A stretch of 64,000 nt of DNA, taken from assembly GCF_022695515.1 (NCBI RefSeq), contig NZ_JALDPT010000001.1, positions 332,915-396,914 of the forward strand, written 5' to 3'. This document shows positions 54,040 through 63,941 of the stretch, in pieces. Source of the stretch: Phenylobacterium aquaticum (GTDB taxonomy: Bacteria > Pseudomonadota > Alphaproteobacteria > Caulobacterales > Caulobacteraceae). The notes under the pieces were generated by a model. That model was given only the letters and a program-made list of their open reading frames with translations, made no database searches and was not told the DNA's origin. Numbering within the stretch: the stretch's first letter is position 1; each line of letters opens with the position of its first letter. Both the position numbers and the translations under genes were made by a program.

Positions 54040-55791
54040 TCAGTTGCCGACGGAGGGCTTGCCCTCGGTCACCTGGCCGCGGTCACCCGGGTGGACCTGG
54101 GGCACGCCGCCCCCGCCGATGTTGCGGCCGACCGACCAGGGGAGCAGGGTGTAGGAGTAGCTGCGGCCGATCAGGAACGCCCGGTTCATGTCCGCGTCGA
54201 AGGCGTTGGTGATGTCGGTCATGTCGTTGGAATCGTCGACAATGTAGGGCGTCAGCAGCAGCACCAGATCGACCTTGCCGCCGGTCACCGTGTCGGCCCG
54301 GAACGCCTGGCCCAGCACGGGAATGTCCTTCATCAGCGGCACGCCGCCATTGCCCTTGGTGTACTGGTCCTCGATCAGCCCGCCGAGCAGGGCGGTGTCG
54401 CCCTCCTGCAGGGACAGGGTGGTCTGCAGCGAGCGCTTGAGAATGACCGGGCTGTTGATGGCCGCCACCGCGTCCGGCTGCTGGGCCGAGATCTCCTGGT
54501 TCACCTGCAGGTCGACCCGGTCGCCATAGACCACCGGCTTGATGCGCAGGATGGTCCCGGTCTGGCGGTAGGTGATCTGCTCCAGAATGGCCGACTGGCC
54601 GTTGTTCTGGATGTTGGTGCTGGCCACCTGGGTGATGATCGGGACGTCGGAACCGACCTGGACCGAGGCTTCCGATCCGGAGCGGACGAAGACCCTCGGG
54701 CGCGAGAGCAGGTTGACCTTGTTGTTCGAGGCGTAGGCCTGGAAGGTCGCGCCGATGTCTCGGCCAGTGAACACATAGCTAAAGCCCGTCTTGGCCAGCC
54801 CGAGACCGCCCTTGGTGCCGCCGACGGACGAGGTGTGCGGCGAATGCTGCTGGAAATAGAACTCCAGGCCGTACTGGGTCTCGTCATTCAGCGACACCTC
54901 GGCGACCTCGGCCTGGATCAGCACCTGCTTGGGCCTGACATCCAGCTTGGTCAGCAGCTCGTGGACCTCCTGGTACTTCCGGTAAGTCCCGGCGAAGAGG
55001 ATCTTGTTGCCGACGGTGTCGACCATCACCGCCCCGTTCAGAGCGGCGTTGGGCGTCCCCAGGGGCGCGGCGCCCGGCAGGGAGGCGGCCAGGTTGGACG
55101 CGTCGGTGTTGCGCACCCGATAGACGAAGACGCTGTTGGCGTTGGGATCGCCGGCGTAGGCGTCCACCTGTTCGGTCAGGGCCCGGATGCGTCCGACCTC
55201 ATCGGCGCCCACCAGGATGAACACCTCATCGGTCTTGCCGTGCGGCACGATGGTGACCACGTGGCCTCCCTTGAGGTCCGACGAGGTCTGGACGCCGCTC
55301 TCCCCCAGGGCGGCGGCGAGCTTCTTGGCGAAGGTGTCGACGCTCAGGAACTCCGGCTCGACGATCGCGGCGTGCATGCCCTGGAACGCCGGGCTGTCGA
55401 CCCCCTTGAGCTTGTCGACGACGATCGCGACCTGCCGCTCCTCGCCGGTGAGGATCAGGGTGTTCTTGGCCGTATCGACCGAAATCCGGACGTCGTTGGG
55501 CTCTCCATAGACGTAGCGGGCGAAGGGCAGCAGGCTGTAGGCCTCCAGCGCGGTCAGGGTCACCGACTCGGTGACCTCCTTCTCGGTGAACACCGTGGAC
55601 TTCCCCGCCTTCTGCGCGGCGGTTCGGCTGACGTCGTCGCTGATGTCCTGGAACTGGCTGCGGTGATCCGGCGGATGCCGCGGCAGGGGCTGCTGATGGA
55701 CGTCCATCTGCGGAAAGGACTCGCAGCCCGCGAGCGCAAGGCTCGCCGCGCCCAGCATCAGGCGCATTGCAAAAGACCGGTTCAAAAGCAT
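54040..55791 (-). CDS. Secretin (GspD/PilQ superfamily), lipoprotein
   Basis: 583 residues from the ATG at 55789-55791, which has GGGGG before it. Lipobox LALAGC at the N-terminus; N-domains of the secretin ring (about 80-270, with VFVYRVRNTDASNLAASLPG); then the secretin barrel with QVLIQAEVAEVSLNDETQYG, VQVGSDVPIITQVAST and the signature LQEGDTALLGGLIEDQYTKG, ending at DLVLLLTPYIVDD. A Gly/Pro-rich tail follows. It forms an outer-membrane gate for type II secretion or pili. No other secretion components are beside it, so it may work alone or with machinery elsewhere. The next gene encodes an exported lectin-like protein. Confidence 0.87.
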   Translation of the reverse strand: MLLNRSFAMRLMLGAASLALAGCESFPQMDVHQQPLPRHPPDHRSQFQDISDDVSRTAAQKAGKSTVFTEKEVTESVTLTALEAYSLLPFARYVYGEPNDVRISVDTAKNTLILTGEERQVAIVVDKLKGVDSPAFQGMHAAIVEPEFLSVDTFAKKLAAALGESGVQTSSDLKGGHVVTIVPHGKTDEVFILVGADEVGRIRALTEQVDAYAGDPNANSVFVYRVRNTDASNLAASLPGAAPLGTPNAALNGAVMVDTVGNKILFAGTYRKYQEVHELLTKLDVRPKQVLIQAEVAEVSLNDETQYGLEFYFQQHSPHTSSVGGTKGGLGLAKTGFSYVFTGRDIGATFQAYASNNKVNLLSRPRVFVRSGSEASVQVGSDVPIITQVASTNIQNNGQSAILEQITYRQTGTILRIKPVVYGDRVDLQVNQEISAQQPDAVAAINSPVILKRSLQTTLSLQEGDTALLGGLIEDQYTKGNGGVPLMKDIPVLGQAFRADTVTGGKVDLVLLLTPYIVDDSNDMTDITNAFDADMNRAFLIGRSYSYTLLPWSVGRNIGGGGVPQVHPGDRGQVTEGKPSVGN

Positions 55792-55932
55792 CCCCCAAAG
55801 CCCGACACGGCGGAGGATCGCCCCATGTCGCCCCCGCATCGCCGAAGCTAGCCGGAGGGGCGGAAGACTGAACTGGTCGGTCGGCAGAACCGGACTGTAC
55901 GATCGTACAGGGGGCGAGGCGCCCGAAGCGGT

Positions 55933-56586
55933 CTAGAAGTCGTCGGCGGAGACGAGCCGCTCGCGGACGGCCAGGGCCGCGGCTTCCGCCCGGTTGGAGA
56001 CCTCGAGTTTCGCCAGGAGGGCGCTCACATGATAGCGCGCGGTCGGCACGGAGACCCCCAGATAGCGGGCGATCTCGGGATTGGTGTAGCCCTTGGTCAG
56101 CAGGGCCAGGGTGGTCCGCTGCTGTTCGCCAAGCTCGATCGCAGGCTTCGACCGGCCAGGGTCAGGCCGGGTTTCGGAAGGCGCGGGCGCGACTTCGGTC
56201 AGCACCACCTCGCCCGCGTGAACCCGCAGGATCGCACTCACCAGCTCCTCGGCGGACACGATCTTGGACAGGAAGCCGCTGGCCCCGGCCGCCACCATGT
56301 CGCTGACCGTGCGCTGATCATGGAAGGTGCTGAGGCCGACGACCTTGGTCTTGGGGTGAAAACGGCGGATCGCCTCGGTGGCGCCGATGCCGCCCATGCC
56401 CTCCATCCGGACATCCATCAGCACAATGTCGGGGCGATGCTTCTGACAGAGGAACAACGCCTCCTCCCCGTTCTCCGCCTCCCCGACCACCTCCATGTCG
56501 GCCCGGCCGCCGATCACCCGTGCGAGGCCCGCCCGCACCAGCATGTGGTCGTCCGCCAGAAGAATTCGAATTGGGGGCTGTTCCAT
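55933..56586 (-). CDS. NarL/LuxR-family response regulator
   Basis: 217 residues. Receiver domain with Asp58 in DIVLMDVRMEGMGG and Lys in GFLSKIVSAEEL, and a LuxR-type helix-turn-helix (LLTKGYTNPEIARYLGVSVP, ARYHVSALLAKL). The ATG at 56584-56586 is chosen because residues before it do not belong to a receiver domain. It is divergent from the NarX-like kinase and just upstream of the secretin, so it probably controls the secretin-lectin-ubiquitin genes. Confidence 0.9.
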   Translation of the reverse strand: MEQPPIRILLADDHMLVRAGLARVIGGRADMEVVGEAENGEEALFLCQKHRPDIVLMDVRMEGMGGIGATEAIRRFHPKTKVVGLSTFHDQRTVSDMVAAGASGFLSKIVSAEELVSAILRVHAGEVVLTEVAPAPSETRPDPGRSKPAIELGEQQRTTLALLTKGYTNPEIARYLGVSVPTARYHVSALLAKLEVSNRAEAAALAVRERLVSADDF

Positions 56587-56787
56587 GGGCGGCTTAAATC
56601 GGGGACCTCTAGGGACAGGACGCGCGAAGGCGGGCCGTCCAGGATGAACGACATGCGGCAAAATGCACGGCCCGATGGCGCTGGGGAAGCGCCGGCATAT
56701 TTCGGGCCGCCAAATCGGCGGCGTCTGCCCCGGACTCATGCGATCGCGACATCCCCCGCGGTCGGCCGACGGAGTCTTTAGCCCTCG

Positions 56788-59217
56788 ATGTGGAATCCGG
56801 CCGCGCTTAGCTATCTGGCCGAGCTCACCCTGGTGCTCGTCCTGACCTTCTGTTTCCTGCGCCAACTTCAGGATGAGCGCAGGGCCTGGCGCATGCAGGG
56901 TGCGACCCTGTTCCTCACCCTGACCATGCTCGGCCTGACCGGCGCGATCCTCTTCTCCCTGCTTCGCTCGCAGCTGGGCGGCTTCTATGACACCTACGCC
57001 ATGCCGTGGGAGCCGCTGACCTCGCCGCGGATCCTGGCGCCGGCCTGGGTCCCCGTCGCCGGAAGCGGGGCGGTGGTGGCCTTTGTCCAGTTCGCCTATC
57101 GCTTTCCGCGCAACCTTCCGGGCGCGGAACGTGAGCGGCGGATCATCGGGGCGATCTCCCTGGTCCTGCTTCTGGCGGAGGCCGGCGCGGCGCTGGCGAC
57201 CGACTGGTCGATCCTGCATCGGACGGCCTGGTACAAGCCGCAAATCGCCAACCTCTGGATCGGCGCCGCCGTCTGCTGGGGCGGCTGGGTGTTCCTGCGC
57301 CAGGTCTTCGTCGCTCAGCAGGAGGCCGGGGGGCGGGCCGATCTGGGCGGACTCTTCCGGCGCGGCCTTCCGCGTTCGGCCGCCGCGGCGCGCGCCTATC
57401 TCGTCCTGCTAATCCTGCCCCTGATCCAGGTCGCGATGCTGGCCGCAGGCCAGAGCCGATTGTTCGACCTGCTCCCCCTGGATGTCATCAGCTGCTGGAT
57501 GGTGCTGGCCCTGCTCACGGGCTTCAGCCTCATCTATTTCAGCTACCAGGCCGACCAGTCCTCCTTCATGCTGAAGATGGTGGTGATCAGCCTCGCCCTG
57601 GTTCTGGGCGTGCTGGCCGGCTTCGACTGGCTCATCGACCCGGCCTTCATCGAGGACTTCCACCCACCGGCCGCGGTGACCACCGGCACGACCCTGCGAT
57701 TTGTTCCGGACGGCAAGGGCGGCTACGCGGCCGGACTGGCGCCCTTTGCGCCGGACAGCCTGGGCGGAGCGCCGATCACGGCGCCGGACGGCCGTCTCGA
57801 TCTGCCCTTCGCCTTTCCCTTCTACGGCGCGGACCGACGGACCCTGTTCGTCAGTCCGAACGGCGCGGTCGGCTTCGCCCGGACGCCGGATTGGCTCGAC
57901 CTGGCCATGGGCTACGGCTCCCAGCCAGCGATCTATCCCCTCGCCATCCGCATGATCCCGCAGAGCGGAACGGGGGTCACCGCGGCGCGCGGATCCGATC
58001 GGGTCGTGCTGAGATGGAAAGCCGAATGCGGCCGCGGCGCCCGTCGCGGCCAGTGCCAGCTGCAGCTGGTCCTGCATCGCGACGGCGTCATCGACATGAA
58101 CTATCTGGAAACACCGGACTCTCCGGCCGTCGAACTGTTCGAACCCAGGGCCGCGCCCTGGTTCTTTGGCGTCACCTCAGGCGCCGACCCCGCGCCGCGC
58201 CCGGTTGTGCTCGCCGGCGGACGGGTCGCGCAGGGCGCACCGGGGCAGGCCCTGATCCAGGACGAGTATCTCGCCTTCCTGCAACGGCTGAACCATGTCT
58301 ACGCGCCGCTCGCCTGGCTGATGCTGGCGGCCGCGGCGGCCGTCTCGATCGCCCTGCCCACCTATTTCCGCCTGAACCTCATTCGGCCCATGGGCGCGCT
58401 GCTGGAGGGGATGAAGACCTTCCAGGCGGGCGATTTCGGCGTGCGGGTCCCGATCACCCACAATGACGAGATCGGCTACCTCACCGGCGCCTTCAACGAG
58501 ATGGCGGGCGCCCTGCAATCCTTGGTCACGGACCTGGAGAACCAGGTCGCCGATCGCGTGGGCGAGGTCAGTCGTTTCGCGGCCAAGACCGCGCTGCTGG
58601 AGGAGCGGAGCCGTCTGGCGGCGGAACTGCACGACACGGTCAGCCAGAACCTGTTTTCGGCGTCGCTCATCGCCGACTCCCTGTCGGCCCAGATGCAGGC
58701 CGGCGCCGGCGACCAACGGGAGGCGGTCGAACAGATCCGGTCGCTCAACCGCCATGCCCTTGAGGAAGTCCGCACCCTGATGACCGACCTGCACGCCGAG
58801 AAGCTGGCGGGCTCGCCGCTGTCGTCGCTGCTGCGCGAGCTGGTCGATCAGTTCGCGGCCGCCAATCGCCTGCCGGTCGACGCGAACATCGAAGGCAAGG
58901 CCATGTTGCCCACCCTGGTGCAGGCGATGTTCTACCGCGTGGCCCAGGAGACCCTGTCCAACGTCGCGCGCCATGCCCGGGCCAGCCGGGTCGAGGTGCG
59001 GCTGGCCACTGACCACGGCCGCGCCGAACTGACCATTTCGGACAACGGCCGCGGCTTCGACGCCTCAGAGATTCCGCCCGGCCATCTGGGCTTGCAGATC
59101 ATGAGCTACCGGGCCGGGCTGGTCGGCGCGCAACTGACGGTCTCAAGCCGCCCGGGCGTGGGGACGACCCTGACCTTGAACTGGCCCGTCGAGGCCCGCG
59201 CCGCGCCCGCCGTCTGA
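56788..59217 (+). CDS. NarX-like sensor histidine kinase with nidogen-like extracellular domain
   Basis: 809 residues. About seven membrane helices (1-285) are followed by an extracytoplasmic domain (about 290-510) whose core LPFAFPFYGADRRTLFVSPN and GAVGF is like nidogen-type modules. A further helix (LAWLMLAAAAAVSIALPTYF), HAMP, HisKA_3 with the phosphoacceptor in LAAELHDTVSQNLF, and the ATPase domain (VAQETLSNVARHARA, ISDNGRGFD) complete it. It is the evident partner of the LuxR-type regulator at 55933. The 201-base gap between them must hold both promoters. Confidence 0.88.
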   Translation: MWNPAALSYLAELTLVLVLTFCFLRQLQDERRAWRMQGATLFLTLTMLGLTGAILFSLLRSQLGGFYDTYAMPWEPLTSPRILAPAWVPVAGSGAVVAFVQFAYRFPRNLPGAERERRIIGAISLVLLLAEAGAALATDWSILHRTAWYKPQIANLWIGAAVCWGGWVFLRQVFVAQQEAGGRADLGGLFRRGLPRSAAAARAYLVLLILPLIQVAMLAAGQSRLFDLLPLDVISCWMVLALLTGFSLIYFSYQADQSSFMLKMVVISLALVLGVLAGFDWLIDPAFIEDFHPPAAVTTGTTLRFVPDGKGGYAAGLAPFAPDSLGGAPITAPDGRLDLPFAFPFYGADRRTLFVSPNGAVGFARTPDWLDLAMGYGSQPAIYPLAIRMIPQSGTGVTAARGSDRVVLRWKAECGRGARRGQCQLQLVLHRDGVIDMNYLETPDSPAVELFEPRAAPWFFGVTSGADPAPRPVVLAGGRVAQGAPGQALIQDEYLAFLQRLNHVYAPLAWLMLAAAAAVSIALPTYFRLNLIRPMGALLEGMKTFQAGDFGVRVPITHNDEIGYLTGAFNEMAGALQSLVTDLENQVADRVGEVSRFAAKTALLEERSRLAAELHDTVSQNLFSASLIADSLSAQMQAGAGDQREAVEQIRSLNRHALEEVRTLMTDLHAEKLAGSPLSSLLRELVDQFAAANRLPVDANIEGKAMLPTLVQAMFYRVAQETLSNVARHARASRVEVRLATDHGRAELTISDNGRGFDASEIPPGHLGLQIMSYRAGLVGAQLTVSSRPGVGTTLTLNWPVEARAAPAV

Positions 59218-59247
59218 CGCCGCCCTAAAGCGGGCGATGGCGCGGCT

Positions 59248-61671
59248 TCACGCGGCGGTCCGGGGCGTGAGATCCGCGGATGGGTCCGCTCGATCCTCGG
59301 CGATCCAGCCCAGGTCGCCGGCGTAGCGCCACGCCATCCGACCCGCCTGGTCGAGGGCGAAGAGGTGGAGCCAGCGATTGTCGAACAGGGCCCGCACCTG
59401 CGGATGGCGCGCCAGGATCTCGCTCATCGCCTGACGGGGCGCCTCGACGCAGACCGTGAGCCTCAGGGGCTCGTGGACATAGCGCTCGCCGTCGTGCACC
59501 GACTGCCAGGGCAGACCCGTGCGCAGCAGCCCGCCATTGCCCTCTAGCACGCCCATGCCGCCGGTGACGTTGTGCAGCAGCTTGTCGCCGCCGCCGAACA
59601 CCGAGGGCGCCACGGCCGATCCGTAATATTGCAGGCTGATCCAGCTCGCCACGACGACGGGCGCGGTCAGGATCAGCTCCAGCACGCTGAAGTCCTGATC
59701 GATCTTCCAGTCATAGTCATGCAGGAAGGCCCGCCCCTCCAGGCTCTTGCCGGCCGTTCGCCGACGCGGTGCGGCGATGAAGGCCTGGCAGCCCGCGAGC
59801 CCCCATTCGGGCCGCACCTCCGCCCAGTCTCGACTGCGCCGCGCGACGGCCGCCGGCCCGTCCGCTCGCGGCAGGCGCAGGGCCCGCTCTCCCCGGCTGA
59901 CCCGGCCCGCGGCGGCGAGCCACAGCCCGGCCTGGTCGAGATCGGCGGCGTGGGAGACCGCGGGATGGTCCTGCTCATACAGGGTCACCTGATCGGTGGT
60001 GGTGTCATGCAGGGCGGCGACGAACAAGGTGTCGGCAGGGATCCTGATCCCCCTGCCCGCCAGGCTGACCCGAACCTCGGGGTCATTCAGCAGACCGGCC
60101 AGCAGCCGCGCATTGACCTCGCCGGAATAGCCGCCGCAGGCCCCGCAATGCAGCGCGCTGGCGTGCGGGTTGTTGACCACATTGGCCCCGTGGCCCGCCA
60201 GCAGGACGAGCCGGGCGAACCGGTCGGTCAGGGACATGGCCCTCAACACGGTCTCGGCCGCCTGAATCCGCGCCGCCAGATCCAGCGGGGGATCGAACCG
60301 CGGCGCCGGATCGTCAGGCGCCGACGCGCCGTGCAGCCCCAGGGCGTCGCTCAGGAGCTTGCTGGCATAGACCGGCCCGGTGGCCTCGACGAAGGCGAAG
60401 GACGACACGGCGGCGAGCTTGAACCGGCCCCAGGCTCGCTTGGCCCGCGCCTTGATCCGCGCCAGCCGGTCGGACGCCGCGTCGACGAGGTCGCCCGAAC
60501 AGGACCGCAGACCGGGGTTGAGGAGCACGGGAAGCCGCAGGTCCTCGACGTCGGAGGCGAAGCGCCGATGCGAGGTCGCCAGGCCGAAGAAGCCCGCGAA
60601 GCCGAGGGTCTGGACCTGGGGGCTGAGGGATTCCAGGGCGCGCCGGAACACCTCTGAGCGGACGTCGATGCAGAAGGCGGCCTGCAGTGCGGGACGGGTC
60701 TCCGCGGGCTCGGGTCCCGGCGCGGCCAGCAGTTCGGCCAGGCTCCGCTGGGCGGCGCGCTCGGCGGCCTCCTGCAGGATGGCGTCGACCACGTGGTCGG
60801 TGCGCGGCGCGACGGGCGCCGCATGCTGGGCCAGGGCGGCCGCCCAGGCCGGCGCGATCTGGTCGCGATAGCGCTCGAACAGGGCCGTCTCCCAGATCAG
60901 CCGGATGGCCAGGAGGTCGGTGATCGTCGCGTCCGTCCCGCCCGCAAGTTCCGCCTGCCAGAGCCGGTAGCGCGCCGTCTGGGCCCAGCCGCCGAGGGTC
61001 ATCAGCATCTGGTGGAAATAGGTCTCGAGCGCCGCAGGCGGCAGGCCGAGCCGGGACGCGGCCTCGGCGACGGCGTCGGAGGCCTGCTCGGGCGCTTCGG
61101 AGACCAGGGTGGCGAAGCCCGGAAGACCGACGATCTCGGGAGTCAGGTCGTGGGTCGCGACCGCGCGCCAGGCGGCGTAGGCGCCCCGGCCCCGCGGCGC
61201 GGTCCAGAGCGCCTGTCCCTCGTCGAAATAGCCCGCCGCCCAGGCCCCGAGCCGCTCGGCGATCAGCCCCGGCCAGTCGAGGCCGGAGGCCTGGGCCGCC
61301 AGGTCGGCGACCGTCTGCGCCGCCCGGACCGCGGGCCCCGGCGCGCGTATCAGGGCCTTCAGGGTGGAAAGGTCGGAGGGACGAAGGTCCGCCGGGGCGC
61401 TCGCCAGGGCCGCGGACAGATCGGCGTCGGAGACGGCGCCGTCGGCGATGCGGGCCTGATGCCAGCTGCGCGGCAGGGTGACGCCCACCCCGGCGACCCG
61501 CTCCAGCCGCGCCCCGGCCGTGGCGAGGTCTTCGCCGGTCTGGCCGAGGAACGGATTGACCGCGACGCTGGAGGCCAGTGGCCAGGCCGGGGGAATGGCG
61601 CGCGCCGCACGATCGGCGGCCGCGCTCAGGGTCCGGGCGTCGAGGACGCCGGACTGGGCTTGGGAGATCAT
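59248..61671 (-). CDS. dabA: DabA, inorganic carbon (CO2/bicarbonate) uptake subunit
   Basis: 807 residues, DUF2309/UPF0753. The carbonic-anhydrase-like zinc site is complete: Cys334 and Asp336 in [10 protein letters not shown], His494 in [10 protein letters not shown] and Cys509 in [12 protein letters not shown]. The spacings of 2 and 15 equal those of the characterised Halothiobacillus DabA. DabA is a peripheral protein that works with the membrane partner DabB, encoded next upstream. Together they concentrate dissolved inorganic carbon, which in heterotrophs helps growth at low CO2. Confidence 0.92.
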   Translation of the reverse strand: MISQAQSGVLDARTLSAAADRAARAIPPAWPLASSVAVNPFLGQTGEDLATAGARLERVAGVGVTLPRSWHQARIADGAVSDADLSAALASAPADLRPSDLSTLKALIRAPGPAVRAAQTVADLAAQASGLDWPGLIAERLGAWAAGYFDEGQALWTAPRGRGAYAAWRAVATHDLTPEIVGLPGFATLVSEAPEQASDAVAEAASRLGLPPAALETYFHQMLMTLGGWAQTARYRLWQAELAGGTDATITDLLAIRLIWETALFERYRDQIAPAWAAALAQHAAPVAPRTDHVVDAILQEAAERAAQRSLAELLAAPGPEPAETRPALQAAFCIDVRSEVFRRALESLSPQVQTLGFAGFFGLATSHRRFASDVEDLRLPVLLNPGLRSCSGDLVDAASDRLARIKARAKRAWGRFKLAAVSSFAFVEATGPVYASKLLSDALGLHGASAPDDPAPRFDPPLDLAARIQAAETVLRAMSLTDRFARLVLLAGHGANVVNNPHASALHCGACGGYSGEVNARLLAGLLNDPEVRVSLAGRGIRIPADTLFVAALHDTTTDQVTLYEQDHPAVSHAADLDQAGLWLAAAGRVSRGERALRLPRADGPAAVARRSRDWAEVRPEWGLAGCQAFIAAPRRRTAGKSLEGRAFLHDYDWKIDQDFSVLELILTAPVVVASWISLQYYGSAVAPSVFGGGDKLLHNVTGGMGVLEGNGGLLRTGLPWQSVHDGERYVHEPLRLTVCVEAPRQAMSEILARHPQVRALFDNRWLHLFALDQAGRMAWRYAGDLGWIAEDRADPSADLTPRTAA

Positions 61672-61690
61672 GGATCCTACTCCGGTAAGG

Positions 61691-63250
61691 TCAGGTGGAG
61701 CTGCGCAGGCGCCAGCCGCCCAGCAGGCGGTCGAAGGCGGCGTTGACGTAGAAGCCGTTGGAGAGATGCACCCGCAGGCCGGCGGCCGCCGGGTGGAAGG
61801 CCCAGAGCGGGAACATGGCCTGCACCACGGCCACCAGGCCGAAGCTGAGGACCGCCAGCACGATCAGCGTCCATTGCAGCGGTCCGGGCGATGGCGCGGC
61901 GGGCAGGACGCCCGCCGTCAGCCAGACGGCGAACACCTGGAGCCCGAAATAGCTGACCGAGGTGGCGACGGCGTAGACGATGGTGCGCCGGGTGAGCGCC
62001 CGGGGCGCGGCGTCCGCCAGACCCTGGGCCAGCATATAGGCGACGCCGAAGATCAGGATCGCGCCGAGCGCGATCGCCTGGGGCGACTTGTACAGGACGC
62101 CGAACCCCAGCCCGACCACCGCATAGATCGCCAGGGCCAGGAGGAAGGCCCGACCGACCGCGCCCGCCTTGGGGATCGCCACCGGACCGGGGCGCCGGTT
62201 GGCGGCGATGGTCTCGACCGCCCCACCAGAGGACAGGAAGGCGTGGGCCTTGTAGAGCGAATGGGCGACGATGTGCAGCATGGCGAGCGGGAAGAGCGCC
62301 AGCCCGCACTCCAGGATCATGAAGCCCATCTGGGCGACGGTGGACCAGGCCAGCGAGGTCTTCACCGCCGGCTGGGTGAGCATGACGAGACCGCCGAACA
62401 GGGCCGTGAAGCCGCCGATCATCACCAGAGCCGCCAGGACGCCGGGCGCCAGCAGCATCACATCGGCCAGCCGGATCAGCAGGAAACCGCCGGCGTTGAT
62501 GACGCCCGCATGCAGCAGGGCCGACACTGGCGTCGGCGTCTCCATCACCTCGGTCAGCCAGCCGTGGGTCGGGAACTGCGCCGACTTGAGCAGGGCCGCG
62601 ACGCCGAGCAACCCGGCCGCCGCGATCGCCAGCCCGCCGCCGGCCCCCGCGCGGGCGGACTGCAGGACGGTGGCGATGTCGCCCGTCCCATAGGCCAGGA
62701 CGAGCAGCCCTGCCGCGCCCAGGAGGGCGGCGTCGCCAAGGCGCGCGGTGACGAACTTCTTGGCCGCCGCCCGCCGGGCCGCGATGCGGCCAGGATGGAA
62801 CAGCAGCAGCCGGTGCAGGAACAGGCTGGTGGCGACCCAGGCCGCGACGAGCTGGCCCAGATTGCCCGCCAGCACCAGCAGCAAGACTGACGCCAGGGTG
62901 AGGCAGAGCCAGCCGGTGAAGGCGCCCTGCCGCGCCTCGCCGTCCAGATAGGTCGCCGCATATCGCACCACGACCCAGCCGATGAACGCGACCAGCAGCA
63001 TCATCACGGCGCTGACGGCGTCGAGGCGCAGGGACAGGCCCAGACCGCCCCATCCGACCAGGCGGCTGGTCTCGGGGCCGTGGAGCCCAAGCCCGATCGC
63101 GGACGCCACGGCGACGGCCAGCGCCCCCAGGGCGGCGAGCTCGGCGACCCTCGGCGCCAGCCCGGGCCGTGGGCCGGGGCTGCAGAACCCGACAACGGCG
63201 CTGAGCACCAGCGCGGCCGGAGCCAGAAGCGGCAGGAGATCGTTGGGCAA
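61691..63250 (-). CDS. dabB: DabB, proton-conducting (NuoL-like) partner of DabA
   Basis: 519 residues, around thirteen membrane helices, of the proton-conducting antiporter family. Core landmarks are [20 protein letters not shown] and [20 protein letters not shown], with the lysine and histidine residues of NuoL-type subunits. Adjacency to dabA rather than to nuo genes identifies it as DabB. The start appears to be TTG at 63248-63250. It is separated from dabA by 19 bases. Confidence 0.9.
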   Translation of the reverse strand: MPNDLLPLLAPAALVLSAVVGFCSPGPRPGLAPRVAELAALGALAVAVASAIGLGLHGPETSRLVGWGGLGLSLRLDAVSAVMMLLVAFIGWVVVRYAATYLDGEARQGAFTGWLCLTLASVLLLVLAGNLGQLVAAWVATSLFLHRLLLFHPGRIAARRAAAKKFVTARLGDAALLGAAGLLVLAYGTGDIATVLQSARAGAGGGLAIAAAGLLGVAALLKSAQFPTHGWLTEVMETPTPVSALLHAGVINAGGFLLIRLADVMLLAPGVLAALVMIGGFTALFGGLVMLTQPAVKTSLAWSTVAQMGFMILECGLALFPLAMLHIVAHSLYKAHAFLSSGGAVETIAANRRPGPVAIPKAGAVGRAFLLALAIYAVVGLGFGVLYKSPQAIALGAILIFGVAYMLAQGLADAAPRALTRRTIVYAVATSVSYFGLQVFAVWLTAGVLPAAPSPGPLQWTLIVLAVLSFGLVAVVQAMFPLWAFHPAAAGLRVHLSNGFYVNAAFDRLLGGWRLRSST

Positions 63251-63338
63251 TGGCTGTCCCCCTGATTGCGTCGAACGGATCGACGGGGAGAGCTATCCGC
63301 AGGCCGGGCTCCTGGAAAATTCATTGTTTCGCGGATTT

Positions 63339-63357
63339 CGTTCTGTTTTATAGAACG
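63339..63357. promoter_or_regulatory. LysR-type binding site
   Basis: CGTTCT-GTTTTAT-AGAACG, 6-base arms with a 7-base spacer, and the T-N11-A form usual for LysR regulators. It lies two bases before the LysR start and about 90 bases from the divergent dabB start, in the only AT-rich part of this gap, so it suits control of both genes. Confidence 0.6.
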
Positions 63358-63359
63358 AT

Positions 63360-63941
63360 ATGGCCCAGCTGAATTTCAACCACCTCCGCTACTTCTGGGC
63401 GGTCGCCCACGAGGGCAGCCTGACCCGCGCCGCGGAGCGGATGAACCTCTCGCAGTCGGCTCTGTCGGTGCAGATCCAGAAGCTCGAGCACCAGATGGGC
63501 CATCCCCTGTTCGATCGGGTCGGCAAGAAGCTGATCCTGACCGAGGCCGGCCAGATCGCGCTGGACTATGCCGACACGGTCTTCCAGGCCGGCGACGAGC
63601 TGATGAGCACCCTGGAGGGCCGCCCGCTCGCCAGCCGCCAGATTCTGCGGGTGGGCGCGCTCACCACCCTGTCGCGCAATTTTCAGCTGGAGTTTCTGCG
63701 CCCCCTGGTCGGCCGGGCCGATGTGGAGCTGATCGTCCGGTCCGGGACGATGCGGGACCTGCTGGCCCAGCTGGACGCCCACGCCATCGATGTGGTGCTG
63801 GCCAACAGCGCCGCTCAGCGCGACGCGCGCGCGCCGTTCCGCAACCACCTGCTCAATGAGCAGCCGGTCAGCCTGGTCGGCCGCCCGCGTCCCGGCGGGG
63901 CGAAGGTCCTGTGTGGATGGCTCCCGCATTGCAAGGGTTGA
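63360..63941 (+). CDS. LysR-family regulator of dabAB, apparently truncated
   Basis: The winged helix is clear (HLRYFWAVAHEGSLTRAAER, NLSQSALSVQIQKLEHQM) and the effector domain begins normally, up to SLVGRPRPGGA at about residue 180. The next dozen residues (KVLCGWLPHCKG) and the stop at 63941 do not fit; LysR proteins are near 300 residues. Either a mobile element or another rearrangement joins at about 63905, or the frame is lost by a sequence error; the window ends too soon to tell. It is divergent from dabB, as LysR regulators of carbon uptake often are. Confidence 0.78.
   Translation: MAQLNFNHLRYFWAVAHEGSLTRAAERMNLSQSALSVQIQKLEHQMGHPLFDRVGKKLILTEAGQIALDYADTVFQAGDELMSTLEGRPLASRQILRVGALTTLSRNFQLEFLRPLVGRADVELIVRSGTMRDLLAQLDAHAIDVVLANSAAQRDARAPFRNHLLNEQPVSLVGRPRPGGAKVLCGWLPHCKG

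Noticed and set aside
51626..59217. E1, E2, E3, JAB/Mov34 or other ubiquitin-handling enzymes near the ubiquitin gene.
   Set aside because: I looked for ThiF/E1-type nucleotide motifs, an E2-type cysteine core and the JAMM histidine pattern in the neighbouring proteins and saw none; all neighbours have other clear assignments.
61691..63250. NuoL subunit of respiratory complex I.
   Set aside because: No other nuo genes are present, and the downstream gene is DabA with a full zinc site, which identifies the pair as DabAB.
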